Part shown: positions 43,914 to 52,612 of the stretch, piece by piece | Layout of the letters: every line of letters begins with the position of its first letter | Position numbering within the stretch: position 1 is the stretch's first letter | Origin: an uncultured Lachnospiraceae bacterium | GTDB taxonomy: Bacteria; Bacillota; Clostridia; Lachnospirales; Lachnospiraceae | Direction: 5' to 3' | NCBI GenBank assembly: GCA_947176065.1 | Contig: CAMWPB010000018.1 | Location: 1 to 64,000 of the forward strand | DNA length: 64,000 nt | Position numbers and translations under genes: made by a program | The notes under the pieces: model-generated | Seen by the model: the letters and a program-made list of their open reading frames with translations, nothing else | What the model was told of the DNA's origin: nothing | Database searches by the model: none

Positions 43914-45752
43914 ATGCGGGAGTTGGAATACCCCTTTGACGGGGAGCTTATTTTAAAAAAATCGAAAAAGCTGAAGCGTGCGCTTTTAGAGGAGCGGTCC
44001 GATTTTCTGGAGAAGCGGATTGCGGTTCTGGGAGGCAGCACCACTCATGATATCATTCGCATACTGGAGCTGTTTTTATTGGAGCAGGGCATCCGCCCGG
44101 TGTTTTACGAGTCGGAGTATGCGCAGTACTGGCAGGATGTGATGTTCGATAACCCGGAGCTTCTTTCCTTTGCCCCGGACCTGATTTTCATTCATACCAC
44201 GAACCGTAACATTACGGTATGGCCGTCCGGCCCGGATTCGGCGGAGCGGGTGGAGGAGCTGCTCTCGGAGCAGTACGCCCACTTTCAGGTAATGTGGGAA
44301 AAAATTGCAAAAGTGTATCACTGTCCCGTGATACAGAATAATTTTGAGTACCCCTCTTACCGGCTCTTTGGCAATCAGGAGGGTGTGTATCCACAGGGAC
44401 GGATCAGCTTTATCAACAGACTGAATGAGAGGTTTTACCAGTACGCGGGGGAGCACGGGAATTTTTACATTCACGACATCAATTATCTGTCGGCCTCCTA
44501 CGGGCTTGACAGATGGGCGGATTCCCTGTACTGGCATATGTACAAATATGCCTGCTGTATGCAGGCGGTTCCCGTTTTTGCCCACAATCTGTCGAATATC
44601 ATCAAGTCTGTTTTCGGCAGAAATAAGAAGGCGCTTGTTCTGGATCTGGACAACACGCTCTGGGGCGGCGTTGTGGGCGACGACGGCCCGGAAAATCTGG
44701 AAATCGGGCAGGAGACGCCGATGGGACAGGTTTATTCGGAATTTCAGGGCTATGTGAAGGCGCAGAAGGAGATTGGCGTTATGCTGGCCGTAAACTCCAA
44801 AAACGAATATGACAACGCGATTGCCGGGTTGAACCACCCGGAGGGAACGCTTAAGCCGGAGGACTTTGTGCTGATCAAGGCGAACTGGGAGCCGAAGAGC
44901 CAGAATATCACAGCCATTGCGCAGGAGCTGAATATTCTGCCGGACAGTCTGGTATTCGCGGACGACAATCCGGCGGAGCGGGAGATCGTGCGCGCCCAGA
45001 CGGTCGGGACGGCGGTGCCCGAGATCGGTACGCCGGAGCAGTATATCCGTGTGCTGGATCACAGCGGCTTTTTTGAGGTGACAAGCCTGTCGGAAGATGA
45101 CAGGAAGCGAAATGAGATGTATCGGGCCAACATGGAGAGGAAAGTGCAGCAGGCGCGTTTCGCCGATTACCGGGAATATCTGCTGTCACTGGAAATGCAG
45201 GGGACGATCCGCCCCTTTGAGGCGGTTTACATGGCGCGGATTGCCCAGCTTACCAATAAGAGCAATCAGTTTAATCTGACAACAAGGCGGTTCACGCAGG
45301 GCGAGATCGAGGCCTTTGCGGCGAATCCACAATATATCACCCGTTATGGAAAGCTGACGGACCGTTTCGGGGATAACGGCGTGGTTTCCGTGGTGATCGG
45401 CAGGAAAGGGACGACGGCGGACACGGAGATTTACAGCCGGGGAGAGCGGCCGGAAGCGACAGGCGGCGATGTGCTGCATCTGGAGCTGTGGCTGATGAGC
45501 TGCCGCGTATTGAAGCGGGATATGGAGTACGCCATGATGGACAGTGTGGCGCAGGCGTGCCGGGAATGCGGGATCGGGACGATTATGGGATATTATTATC
45601 CCACAGCCAAGAACGCCATGGTAAAGGAGTTCTACCAGACCATGGGCTTTGAGCGAACAGAAGAAACTGACACGGGCGTCACAATATGGCGGTTTGACAT
45701 ACCGCAGAATTATGAGAAGAAGAATACCGTGATTGCGGTGAACGGGGATTGA
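43914..45752 (+). CDS. FkbH-like HAD-IIIC family protein
   Basis: The 612-residue protein has an N-terminal region (1-220) with IAVLGGSTTHDI, a HAD domain with DLDNTLWGGVVGDDG (D244, D246) and FADDNPAERE, and a C-terminal GNAT-like domain (QLTNKSNQFNLTTRRF). Known FkbH proteins take 1,3-bisphosphoglycerate, remove a phosphate and load a glyceryl group on an acyl carrier protein; an ACP gene follows 50 bases later. ATG 43914 with AGGGAG is chosen because the family begins M-x-x-L-E-Y-P-F-D; the longer frame starting with TTG at 43758 is rejected. The product acyl group could feed the MBOAT enzymes or the LpxD-like enzyme, which is inference. Confidence 0.9.
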   Translation: MRELEYPFDGELILKKSKKLKRALLEERSDFLEKRIAVLGGSTTHDIIRILELFLLEQGIRPVFYESEYAQYWQDVMFDNPELLSFAPDLIFIHTTNRNITVWPSGPDSAERVEELLSEQYAHFQVMWEKIAKVYHCPVIQNNFEYPSYRLFGNQEGVYPQGRISFINRLNERFYQYAGEHGNFYIHDINYLSASYGLDRWADSLYWHMYKYACCMQAVPVFAHNLSNIIKSVFGRNKKALVLDLDNTLWGGVVGDDGPENLEIGQETPMGQVYSEFQGYVKAQKEIGVMLAVNSKNEYDNAIAGLNHPEGTLKPEDFVLIKANWEPKSQNITAIAQELNILPDSLVFADDNPAEREIVRAQTVGTAVPEIGTPEQYIRVLDHSGFFEVTSLSEDDRKRNEMYRANMERKVQQARFADYREYLLSLEMQGTIRPFEAVYMARIAQLTNKSNQFNLTTRRFTQGEIEAFAANPQYITRYGKLTDRFGDNGVVSVVIGRKGTTADTEIYSRGERPEATGGDVLHLELWLMSCRVLKRDMEYAMMDSVAQACRECGIGTIMGYYYPTAKNAMVKEFYQTMGFERTEETDTGVTIWRFDIPQNYEKKNTVIAVNGD

Positions 45753-45802
45753 TAAAAAAGATAACGGTTATGATCATTTAGATGGAAAGGATGGACAGGC
45801 AT

Positions 45803-46048
45803 ATGAGCAGAGAAGAAGTGTTTGAAAAGTTAAACGAGGTTTTCCGGGATGTGTTTGACGACGAGGAGATTACCGTCACGGACGCCACCACGGCGGATGA
45901 CATCGAGGAGTGGGATTCTCTGGAGCACATCAATCTTCTGGCGGCTGTGGAGCAGGAGTTCGGGATGAAATTTAACATGGGACAGGTGGTTTCCATGAAG
46001 AATGTGGGCGAGATGGCGGATATCATTATCAGCCAGATCACAGTGTGA
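45803..46048 (+). CDS. Acyl carrier protein
   Basis: The 81-residue protein has the helical acidic make-up of an ACP. EEWDSLEHINLL contains the serine (S39) expected to carry phosphopantetheine, and the size is standard. It is not next to fatty-acid genes but 50 bases after the FkbH-like gene, so it is probably dedicated to holding the acyl group made there. Upstream ATGs at 45782 and 45791 are in frame; 45803 starts where the ACP fold starts, but the ribosome site is ambiguous. Its stop codon lies inside structured element copy B. Confidence 0.88.
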   Translation: MSREEVFEKLNEVFRDVFDDEEITVTDATTADDIEEWDSLEHINLLAAVEQEFGMKFNMGQVVSMKNVGEMADIIISQITV

Positions 46049-46138
46049 GAAGTACTTCTAAAACTCAGCAGCAGAGGCTGCTTCGTTAAGAAGTACTAAG
46101 TCTCACACGGGAGAATGCCAAAAGTACAGGCATTCTCC
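46043..46138 (+). repeat. Structured element, copy B, overlapping the acp stop codon
   Basis: Outer stem GTGTGAG with CTCACAC (46102-46108), inner stem AGTACTTCT (46051-46059) with AGAAGTACT (46089-46097), apical hairpin AGCAGC-AGAG-GCTGCT, then a second hairpin GAGAATGCC with GGCATTCTC. All stems are perfect. The TGA of the acp gene is part of the outer stem. The layout is the same as at 27531 and 62100, with different bases in the outer stem. Confidence 0.7.
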
Positions 46139-46177
46139 GTACGGCGGAATCAATGGGGAGAGGCAGTAACGCGCGGC

Positions 46178-47707
46178 ATGGTGAACAGGTTTCTGGGCAG
46201 GGTACAGAATTTTTATGAAAAACTGGAGACAATAGACAAAAAGAGGGAGGCCGTTCTGGTATGGGCTTTCTCTGCCGCGCTGGTGTTCGGCGTGGTGACG
46301 GTTACGGGCACGCTGACCTCCGGTTTTCATCTGGTGGATGACTGGGAGTTTGCCAAGTATGTGGACTGGATGACGCTGGACAATTACAGTCTGTGGGACT
46401 GTCTGCGGGAGGCCGTCGGCTTTGACCTGACGCTCCGTTTCCGGCCGCTGTACTATATCAACCGGGTATGCATGGCCTATGTGTTCGGCATTAATCTGAC
46501 AGCCATGTCAGTTGTGAAGGCGGCGGAGATTGTCGTGACCCTCGCGGCACTCTACTACTGTGCGAGGCTGATGAAGTGTCATATGGTTCACGCCGCGCTC
46601 TTTGCCCTGACGGTGATGGTGGGTTACCAGTCGGCGGTATGGTGGAAGCTGGGGCCGCAGGAATCCTATGATATGATGCTGTTTGCGGCAGGCTTTTTCT
46701 TTCTGCTGAAATGGCTTTCCACGGACAAAAGGAGGTATGCCGTTCTAAGCGTTTTCGCCTTTTTCCTGATGTCAATATACAAGGAGCCTTTTATCCTCCT
46801 TCTGCCCTTTGTGGGGCTTTATGTGCTGTATGACGGGATGCGGGGAAGAAGGGTGACGCTTCCTCACCTGTGGGAGACGGTCAGGCGCAGATTCGCCTAT
46901 CTGCTGACGATCGGTGTCATTTTTGCGGTGGAAATGTTTTTGATCCTGTTTGTGATCGGCACGAACAACTATTCTTATGTAGGTCTGGACGAGAGCGTGA
47001 CCCTTGACCAGTATGTGCAGGTATGGCGTAGCGCGGCGGGAAATAATCTGAAATGGTACGTCAGGTTCGGCGTGCTGATGGGACTGATTCTTCTGACCTA
47101 CTGGGAGCATGTGAAGAAGCTGGGCTGGGAAATACTGCTTACGGCGGCGGTTGTGCTGCCCCAGTGCGTCACTTACAGCAAGACCGCCCTGGAGGAGCGC
47201 TATATTCTGCCCTGTGTGCTGGGATACGCGTTCTTTTTCGTGATTGTGGGGTGCCGCTTCCGGCCCCTTAGCGGCAAGAGGCGGATTACCTATGTGCTCT
47301 GCCTGCTCCTGATGCTTGCGGCCCACGGCAGGGTGACGCTGCGGGAGGCGCAGTATTTTACCTATCGGGGGGAGAGCATTAAAACCATGATGGAGTCAAC
47401 CCTTGCGCTGGTGCAGGGGACGGACAAAAAAGTGCTGTCCTGCTTTGCGCCGAATGGGGAGGGAAATAAGACGATGTACTACTGGTTCCGCCTCCACGGC
47501 TACGACGAGGTGTTTTACTGGGAGGAGGACGAGCGGAAGATCAACCGTTCCTACGGCCCCAGAGAGGATGAGCAGGCGGACTTTGCAGATATTGACGTGA
47601 TTGTGATGTACAACGAGGAAGACCGGCACTGGTGCTACGAGCCGAGTCTGGATTTGACGGATTTTACGGAAAAGAAGTGCGGGACCATCACGATGTATAT
47701 TCGTTAA
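46178..47707 (+). CDS. Polytopic GT-C-like membrane protein
   Basis: The 509-residue protein has about eleven hydrophobic segments. The first outside loop contains HLVDDWEFAKYVDW, an acidic cluster at the place used by GT-C catalysis, followed by LRFRPLYYINR, in which RP-L-Y resembles the HPPL-Y element of other members. A soluble tail of about 100 residues ends the protein. The frame is open from 46115, but that region is inside structured element B; ATG 46178 is preferred although its GGGGAGAGG site is 14 bases away. It probably acts on a glycan or lipid acceptor; no exact family is recognised. Confidence 0.8.
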   Translation: MVNRFLGRVQNFYEKLETIDKKREAVLVWAFSAALVFGVVTVTGTLTSGFHLVDDWEFAKYVDWMTLDNYSLWDCLREAVGFDLTLRFRPLYYINRVCMAYVFGINLTAMSVVKAAEIVVTLAALYYCARLMKCHMVHAALFALTVMVGYQSAVWWKLGPQESYDMMLFAAGFFFLLKWLSTDKRRYAVLSVFAFFLMSIYKEPFILLLPFVGLYVLYDGMRGRRVTLPHLWETVRRRFAYLLTIGVIFAVEMFLILFVIGTNNYSYVGLDESVTLDQYVQVWRSAAGNNLKWYVRFGVLMGLILLTYWEHVKKLGWEILLTAAVVLPQCVTYSKTALEERYILPCVLGYAFFFVIVGCRFRPLSGKRRITYVLCLLLMLAAHGRVTLREAQYFTYRGESIKTMMESTLALVQGTDKKVLSCFAPNGEGNKTMYYWFRLHGYDEVFYWEEDERKINRSYGPREDEQADFADIDVIVMYNEEDRHWCYEPSLDLTDFTEKKCGTITMYIR

Positions 47708-47756
47708 CGGTTTTGCCATCGGTATGCTAAAGAAGTGAGCCGTGCCTGCAAAACTG

Positions 47757-48155
47757 CTAACGGAACTTCAACTCGATCATGCCGGTCACGGGGCTTGTCA
47801 GAAATACCACGTTACAGCCGCCCAGCGCGGGCGCGGGCGTGGGGGTGTCGATGGCGGCGAAGCCGTTTTCGGTCAGTTCCCGGAATGCCGCTTCGGGATC
47901 GTCGGCTTCATAGCAGATGTGGTAGGGGGCGTTCTTATATTTTTTTAGCAGTCCCGCGACCACGGAGTCCTCGGAGAAGGGGGATACCAGCTCCACCCGG
48001 TAACCGTCTTTTGTGAGAAAGCAGATATCCACTTTGCGGATGTCGTCGCGGACGGTGTCCTGCTCGACCTGATAGCCAAGGGTCTCAAAGGTCTGCTTCG
48101 CTTTCTCGATTTTTTTGACTAAATAACCGATATGGTGTATTTTTAATGTTGTCAT
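47757..48155 (-). CDS. VOC-fold protein, methylmalonyl-CoA epimerase-like
   Basis: The 132-residue protein has the two beta-alpha-beta-beta-beta modules of the vicinal-oxygen-chelate fold. IHHIGYLVKKIEKAKQTF supplies the first metal histidine, ELVSP the first glutamate, YHICYEADD the second histidine and MIELKF the last glutamate, an arrangement like methylmalonyl-CoA epimerase. It could epimerise or rearrange a small acyl-thioester, which would fit with the nearby FkbH/ACP pair, but VOC proteins are diverse and this link is speculative. It stands alone on the minus strand with AAGGAGCGCC before the ATG. Confidence 0.85.
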   Translation of the reverse strand: MTTLKIHHIGYLVKKIEKAKQTFETLGYQVEQDTVRDDIRKVDICFLTKDGYRVELVSPFSEDSVVAGLLKKYKNAPYHICYEADDPEAAFRELTENGFAAIDTPTPAPALGGCNVVFLTSPVTGMIELKFR

Positions 48156-48202
48156 AGGCGCTCCTTATTTTGACTGACAGTACAAAATTTCTTATATGGG
48201 TA

Positions 48203-48211
48203 ATCATAACA
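48203..48211 (-). promoter_or_regulatory. Extended minus-10 promoter for the VOC gene
   Basis: On the minus strand TGTTATGAT lies about 50 bases before the VOC gene start. It repeats exactly the element at 9160. No minus-35 at the right distance is clear. Confidence 0.35.
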
Positions 48212-48280
48212 CATAACGGCATAAAAAACATTACAAAATAGCCGGACGGCATTTTTTAGAAAGGGTATCAGTTTAGAAGG

Positions 48281-48748
48281 ATGAAAGCTCTGTATTTGAA
48301 ATATAAGGATTTTATCATGGAGGTCATACATTTCGGCATGGTGGGCGTGATTAATACGCTGATGGGCTGGGGGATTATGGCGGTGCTGTACAACCTGATT
48401 CATATGAATTACTGGCTTTCCAGCGGCATTTCTTACTTTATCGGCAGTGTTTTTTCCTATCACGCCAACGCGAAGCTGACCTTTAAGGTGGAAAACAGGG
48501 ATAAATGGCTGCCCTGGCGGTTCGCCCTCAATATTATTGTGTGTTATCTGGTGTCCTTCAGCGTGGCTCAGCCCCTTGTAGGGTGGCTTTTGGATGTGTC
48601 CGGGCTGTCGGCGGGCGGCGCATTTTCACAGGCGCTTCTCGACAATATCGCCATGATTTTCGGTATGGGAATCTTTATTGTGATGAACTTTTTCGGGCAG
48701 AAGCTTTTGGTGTTCCGCACGGGGCGCCATAAAAATAGAGAAAAGTGA
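48281..48748 (+). CDS. GtrA family membrane protein
   Basis: The 155-residue protein has four membrane helices and the family opening FGMVGVINTLMGWGIM, followed by SYFIGSVFSYHANAKLTF. GtrA proteins are thought to flip a polyprenyl-phosphate sugar or help the GtrB enzyme present it. Two GtrB/DPM1-like enzymes are encoded in the window (29994, 37728), though not adjacent. AGAAGG abuts ATG 48281; ATG 48317 has AAGGA with better spacing, but the family normally has a short basic N-terminus like the one kept here. The next gene starts 15 bases later. Confidence 0.88.
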   Translation: MKALYLKYKDFIMEVIHFGMVGVINTLMGWGIMAVLYNLIHMNYWLSSGISYFIGSVFSYHANAKLTFKVENRDKWLPWRFALNIIVCYLVSFSVAQPLVGWLLDVSGLSAGGAFSQALLDNIAMIFGMGIFIVMNFFGQKLLVFRTGRHKNREK

Positions 48749-48763
48749 TGTTAGGTTGGGCGT

Positions 48764-50527
48764 ATGAAAAGACTTGCGGAACAGAAATGGTTTCTGTGGA
48801 TAACAAAATACTGGTTTTTGTTTCCGATTATCGGGTTCCTGCTGCTTGTGGCGGCGGTGTTTTTCGGCTATGGGGAGCGCAGTTATATCGGCGTTCACGA
48901 TAATATGGATCTGTTTCTGGCGCAGTTTAAGATGCTCAAAAATACGGATTCTTTCTGGAAACACGGCGTGGACGTGCCCTTCCTCGGGGGCGTCAGCCGG
49001 GACAATCTTCCCACGGAGCTTTCGCTCTACAGCCTGCTTTTCATGCTTTTTCCGACTTACACGGCCTATGTGCTGGGGCTTTTGGGAAAGATTCTGATCG
49101 GTATGTTTTCCTTCCGCCTGCTGGCGGGAGAACTGCTTGGCGGAAAGTACGAAAAATACCGCCCCGCCGTTTATATGACGGGCTTTGCCTACGGGATCTG
49201 CTGGTTTTTTCCGGCTTTCGGATTTGCCTTTGCCTCGATTCCGCTGTGCGTCTGGCTGCTTCTTAAGATATACAGGGGACAGGGGAAACGGTGGTATGGC
49301 TGGTATGCGGCGCTGTTTGCCTATCCGCTGGTATCTTATTTTTCCTACCACGGCATCTTTATTCTGGGGTATCTGGCGCTGGTGATCGTGTGGATGGCCT
49401 GCCGGGAGAGAAGAGGCGTGTGGAGGCTTACGGCGGCGCTTTTCGTGTTGGCGGCTGGCTTTGTGGTCTGCGAGTACCGTTTGTTTGGACAGATGCTTTT
49501 TAGCGATGAGGTGACGATCCGTTCTTCCATTGTGAATGCAAGCCTTTCCCTGCCGGAAATCCTTACGGAAATCGGCCAGGTGTTCCGTGAGGGTATTTTT
49601 CACGCGGACGGCGTACACGGGAAAATTGTACTGCCGGTCTGCCTACTCTATTTTGTGATAAACAATGTGCTGTACCTGCGCAGGAGAGAGGGAAAGGCGG
49701 TTTTTCGCGACCCATTCAACCTGCTGATGGTTTTTATTCTGTTTAACTGCGTGGTGTACGGCCTGTATGATTTCGAGCCGCTGCGCTCTCTGGTGGAAAA
49801 GCTGATTCCGCCGCTGGAGGGATGGCAGTTTAACCGGACGATTTTTTTCAATCCTTTTCTCTGGTATGCGGCGCTGTTTCTGGTTTTGCGCAGACTTTAC
49901 GACGCGGGTGTATGGCAGATGTGGATTGCCAACGGGCTTGTCTGTATCGCTGTGCTTGCCGTGATCCTTTCGCCGACGCGGTATAACGATTTATATAACA
50001 CCTGTTATAACAGGGCATACGAGCATTTTCACGGGCAGGAAGTGGACGAGTTCTCTTATGAGCAGTTTTACGCCGTCGGTCTGTTTGACGAGATCAAGGA
50101 AGATATCGGTTATCAGGGAGAGTGGGCGGCGGCCTACGGGTTCCACCCGGCGGTGCTGGAGTATAACGGGATCGCCACGCTGGACGGCTATCTGGGCTTT
50201 TATTCCCAGCAGTATAAGGAAGATTTTCGGAAAATCATCGCCCCGGCCCTGGAGCGGGTGGAGGCTACAAGAATCTATTACGATGACTGGGGTGCCAGAG
50301 CCTATCTGTATTCCGGGACGGATTTAAGTATTGTCAGCGCCACGAAGACTGTCTACGCCACGGACGACCACATCTACATGGACGGGGAGGCGTTCCGGGC
50401 GCTTGGCGGGCAGTACCTCTTTTCCAGAATCAGGCTCTCCAACGCGGAGGAGGCCGGGTTTTCCCTGCTGGGGGAGTACACGGCGGCCGATCAAAGTATG
50501 ACAGTTTACGCTTATGCGTGTAAGTAA
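48764..50527 (+). CDS. Polytopic membrane protein, probably DUF6044 family
   Basis: The 587-residue protein has about ten hydrophobic segments and a soluble tail with an HDN-type acidic motif in the first outside loop (YIGVHDNMDLFLAQF), a feature of the DUF6044/YkoS group and generally of GT-C-like proteins. Following GtrA by 15 bases, it is a likely user of the flipped lipid-linked sugar. The sequence NTCYNRAYEHFHGQEVDEF and the following ~150 residues form an outside domain. The enzymatic activity of the family is not established. Confidence 0.8.
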   Translation: MKRLAEQKWFLWITKYWFLFPIIGFLLLVAAVFFGYGERSYIGVHDNMDLFLAQFKMLKNTDSFWKHGVDVPFLGGVSRDNLPTELSLYSLLFMLFPTYTAYVLGLLGKILIGMFSFRLLAGELLGGKYEKYRPAVYMTGFAYGICWFFPAFGFAFASIPLCVWLLLKIYRGQGKRWYGWYAALFAYPLVSYFSYHGIFILGYLALVIVWMACRERRGVWRLTAALFVLAAGFVVCEYRLFGQMLFSDEVTIRSSIVNASLSLPEILTEIGQVFREGIFHADGVHGKIVLPVCLLYFVINNVLYLRRREGKAVFRDPFNLLMVFILFNCVVYGLYDFEPLRSLVEKLIPPLEGWQFNRTIFFNPFLWYAALFLVLRRLYDAGVWQMWIANGLVCIAVLAVILSPTRYNDLYNTCYNRAYEHFHGQEVDEFSYEQFYAVGLFDEIKEDIGYQGEWAAAYGFHPAVLEYNGIATLDGYLGFYSQQYKEDFRKIIAPALERVEATRIYYDDWGARAYLYSGTDLSIVSATKTVYATDDHIYMDGEAFRALGGQYLFSRIRLSNAEEAGFSLLGEYTAADQSMTVYAYACK

Positions 50528-50550
50528 TGTAAAAAGAAGGAGATGCAATC

Positions 50551-51531
50551 ATGCCAATCAGAGTACACAATTTCGGGGGAGTGATCGGGTGGAACGCAAA
50601 AAAGTATCTGCCCTGGGTGGCCAGCGAGAGCTATCTGAAGCTGCAGTTTGTCAGCCGCAGAAGATCCCAGAAAGGATATATTGATTATTTTATGGGCCAT
50701 AAGGAGCCGCCCCATCCGCTGGTGGTGAATCTGGAGACGGTGAACCGCTGTAACAGCACCTGTGAGTTCTGTACCGCTAATATACATGCGGAAAAACGTC
50801 CATACAAAAAGATGGACGACGCGCTTTACTACTCCGTCATCGACCAGCTCCACGACTGGAATTACAAGGGGCACCTGACTCTTTACGGGAACAACGAGCC
50901 GTGGCTTGACACGCGCATTGTGGAGTTCCATAAATACGCCAGGGAAAAGCTGCCGGACGCCTTTATCTTTATGTCCACAAACGGCCTGCTTCTCAATGTG
51001 GACAGGGTGAAGCAGATTGTTCCCTATGTGGATCAGCTCATCATCAACAATTACGGCCTGGAAATGAAGATGCACGACAATGTTCAGGTGATTCACGACT
51101 ATGTGAAGGCGCACCCGGAGGAGTTTAAGGATGTGGACATTCTTGTGCAGATCCGCTATCTGAAGGAGGTGCTGACCAACCGCGCTGGCAGCGCCCCCAA
51201 CAAGCAGTCCAAGGGGAAGATCGTCAAGGAGACATGTCTCATGCCTTTTACGGATCTGTGGATTACGCCCTTTGGAAAGCTGGGGATCTGCTGTTGTGAC
51301 AATTTCGAGGTGACGGAGATGGCGGATTTAAACACCACATCTCTCAGGGAAGGCTGGAACAGCGATAAGTACAGGCAGCTCAGGGAGACCATTGCCACGG
51401 GCAGGCACAATTATCCTTTCTGTAAGTATTGTGATTTTATTGACGCGGGACTGCGCATGGATGCGGTGGACGATGTGCTGAAGCATCGCCAGATGCACGG
51501 TGCGAGACAGTCTATGTTCAAGAAGAAATAG
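50551..51531 (+). CDS. Radical SAM/SPASM domain protein
   Basis: The 326-residue protein has C67-x3-C71-x2-C74 (in NRCNSTCEFC), which binds the SAM-cleaving 4Fe-4S cluster, a GNNEPWL segment in place of the GGEP motif, and a C-terminal SPASM-type region with LGICCCDNF and FCKYCDF for extra clusters. Relatives occur in glycan gene clusters as well as in peptide maturation. No small precursor peptide gene was seen next to it, so a sugar or lipid-linked substrate is plausible. AAGGAG is at ideal distance. It follows the DUF6044-like gene by 23 bases. Confidence 0.88.
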   Translation: MPIRVHNFGGVIGWNAKKYLPWVASESYLKLQFVSRRRSQKGYIDYFMGHKEPPHPLVVNLETVNRCNSTCEFCTANIHAEKRPYKKMDDALYYSVIDQLHDWNYKGHLTLYGNNEPWLDTRIVEFHKYAREKLPDAFIFMSTNGLLLNVDRVKQIVPYVDQLIINNYGLEMKMHDNVQVIHDYVKAHPEEFKDVDILVQIRYLKEVLTNRAGSAPNKQSKGKIVKETCLMPFTDLWITPFGKLGICCCDNFEVTEMADLNTTSLREGWNSDKYRQLRETIATGRHNYPFCKYCDFIDAGLRMDAVDDVLKHRQMHGARQSMFKKK

Positions 51532-51596
51532 AGTGTGCCATCCGGCTGATGAGGACGATTGTGACACAAAACTGAGAAAACGGGGACGGCGGACAA

Positions 51597-52583
51597 ATGA
51601 AGAGAGCGGTTTTGGCGGCGGTTTGTGCCATGGCGGTGTCAGCGGCACTGTGGGGCTGCGGGGGCGGCACGAAAGATGCGGATATACAGGAAAATGGCGT
51701 GGAGAGCGCAGATGCGGCGGGAGATGACGGCGTGTCGGGTCAAAGGGAAACGGATGTAGGGCAGGAAAGCGGCGGCACTGCGCAGGAAGCAGCGGAAGAC
51801 GGTGGGGATATGGCACAGGGGAATGCAGAGACAGACGGCGTGCAGGGCGGCGAAGAGATGTCGGTGCAGCTTGCAGGCACCTCGTTTTCCGTATTGGGGG
51901 ACAGCATTTCCACCTATCAGGGCAGTAATCCCGTAGGATATTATGCCTTTTTCCCGGAAAACGGCGAGGTGGCGGATGTGGAAGACACTTGGTGGCAGCG
52001 GGTGGCGGATGATCTGGAGCTGACTCTCTATGTGAACGGTTCCAGCTCCGGCGCGACTGTGGCGGGGGATTCCACGGGGACGGAAGATCCCCAGTGCGGC
52101 TGTAATGAGCTGCGTACCAACGATCTTTCCGGCCCGGAGGGGGCATGTCCTGACAGGGTTGTCATATATCTGGGAACCAACGACATGCTGAAAGCCATTC
52201 CGCTGGGAACCAACGACGGAACCGGGCTGGTGGAAGAGGGCGTGGTCGAAACCTTCAGCGATGCCTACACCCTTATGCTGGATAAGGTGCAGGCCAATTA
52301 TCCGCTGGCGGAAATTTACTGCTGTACCCTGCTTCCGGTGGGTGATTACGGAACGGATACGCCCTATGTGGAATTTGTCAACGGAGAACAGCTCACGTCC
52401 GCAGATTATGGGGAAGTGATTGCACGGATTGCCGAAAGCAGGGGGCTTCCTGTGATCGACCTGTCTGACTGCGGCGTCACCATAGAAAATCTGCCTGAGA
52501 TGACCAGCGACGGGGTGCATCCCACGGCGGCGGGTATGCGCTGTATCGCGGAGGCGGTGGAGGATGCGTTTGCCGGGCAGTAG
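51597..52583 (+). CDS. SGNH/GDSL hydrolase lipoprotein
   Basis: The 328-residue precursor has a lipoprotein signal ending in ALWGC (Cys21 as lipid site), an acidic Gly/Glu/Asp-rich spacer to about residue 90 and an SGNH domain: VLGDSISTYQG (Ser103), the glycine in GSSSGAT, Asn in IYLGTNDML and SDGVHPTAAG. It would sit on the outer membrane face and deacylate glycans or other esters. It is close to the radical SAM gene and 29 bases before the ABC transporter genes. This is a different SGNH subgroup from the DltD-like partners at 33380 and 61042. Confidence 0.9.
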   Translation: MKRAVLAAVCAMAVSAALWGCGGGTKDADIQENGVESADAAGDDGVSGQRETDVGQESGGTAQEAAEDGGDMAQGNAETDGVQGGEEMSVQLAGTSFSVLGDSISTYQGSNPVGYYAFFPENGEVADVEDTWWQRVADDLELTLYVNGSSSGATVAGDSTGTEDPQCGCNELRTNDLSGPEGACPDRVVIYLGTNDMLKAIPLGTNDGTGLVEEGVVETFSDAYTLMLDKVQANYPLAEIYCCTLLPVGDYGTDTPYVEFVNGEQLTSADYGEVIARIAESRGLPVIDLSDCGVTIENLPEMTSDGVHPTAAGMRCIAEAVEDAFAGQ

Positions 52584-52612
52584 CGGTTCGGGCGCGGCGG
52601 GTGGAGGTATTC

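Noticed and set aside
44076..45062. A 328-residue frame antisense to the FkbH-like gene
   Set aside because: It overlaps the conserved HAD motif region of a clearly real gene.
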